From: Seminavis robusta
Taxonomy: Eukaryota; Bacillariophyta; Bacillariophyceae; Naviculales; Naviculaceae
DNA length: 64,000 nt
Assembly: GCA_903772945.1 (NCBI GenBank)
Contig: CAICTM010000348.1
Coordinates: 1 to 64,000 of the forward strand
Reading direction: 5' to 3'
Positions 63,989 to 64,000 of the stretch are shown one piece after another. The first letter of the stretch is position 1, and every line of letters begins with the position of its first letter. The translations under genes and the position numbers were made by a program. A model generated the notes under the pieces. It worked only from the letters and a program-made list of their open reading frames with translations, made no database searches and was not told the DNA's origin.

Positions 63989-64000
63989 GGTTTGTAGCCA

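Overview
The window is nuclear DNA of a protist, most probably a pennate diatom or a close stramenopile relative. The evidence is intron-poor genes with short GT-AG introns (52-130 nt), dense Ty1/copia retrotransposons, a plastid-preprotein-like N-terminus with an AFAF motif, transmembrane LRR proteins, and single-copy eukaryotic genes (condensin CAP-G, CDC123, prolidase). The species cannot be named from the sequence alone. I saw no rRNA or tRNA gene, CRISPR array or bacterial operon.

Layout. Positions 1-12.7 kb are a nested transposon pile. A minus-strand copia element (A, about 1255-4781 and 12653-12695) splits a small SKP1-like gene fragment at 12696-12835. A complete, young copia element (B, 4782-12646, identical 173-bp LTRs, 6-bp target duplication) sits inside A's 5' LTR. 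An 872-bp inverted-repeat element (7287-8158) sits inside B's pol. From 13.2 to 30 kb come an ankyrin/LRR protein, two divergent alpha/beta-hydrolase paralogues, prolidase, condensin CAP-G, a copia relic and a double-AAA ATPase. From 30 to 44 kb come a transmembrane LRR protein, a GTPase-Hint fusion gene interrupted by a 388-bp repeat element, a plastid-type DUF2358-like protein, an F-box-like protein, an SGNH hydrolase, a 2OG-Fe(II) oxygenase and CDC123. From 44 to 64 kb come a cupredoxin-SURNod19 secreted protein, a small secreted peptide, a decayed Crinkler/RHS-like NTPase-nuclease gene, a second SGNH hydrolase, a hAT-like transposase, a disordered protein, an SDR oxidoreductase, two paralogous membrane/coiled-coil proteins and a DUF4116-like repeat protein.

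The most interesting items are the AIG1-type GTPase joined to a Hedgehog/intein-type Hint domain, with a MITE-like element whose removal exactly restores the reading frame; in-frame UGA codons between gag and pol in both copia copies, which suggest stop readthrough; an unusual D-N-C protease motif; and a recurrent pattern of single-base indels, several in homopolymers, that break otherwise well-conserved genes and may be assembly errors. Exon boundaries given below were chosen by eye from GT-AG sites that keep frame and family similarity.
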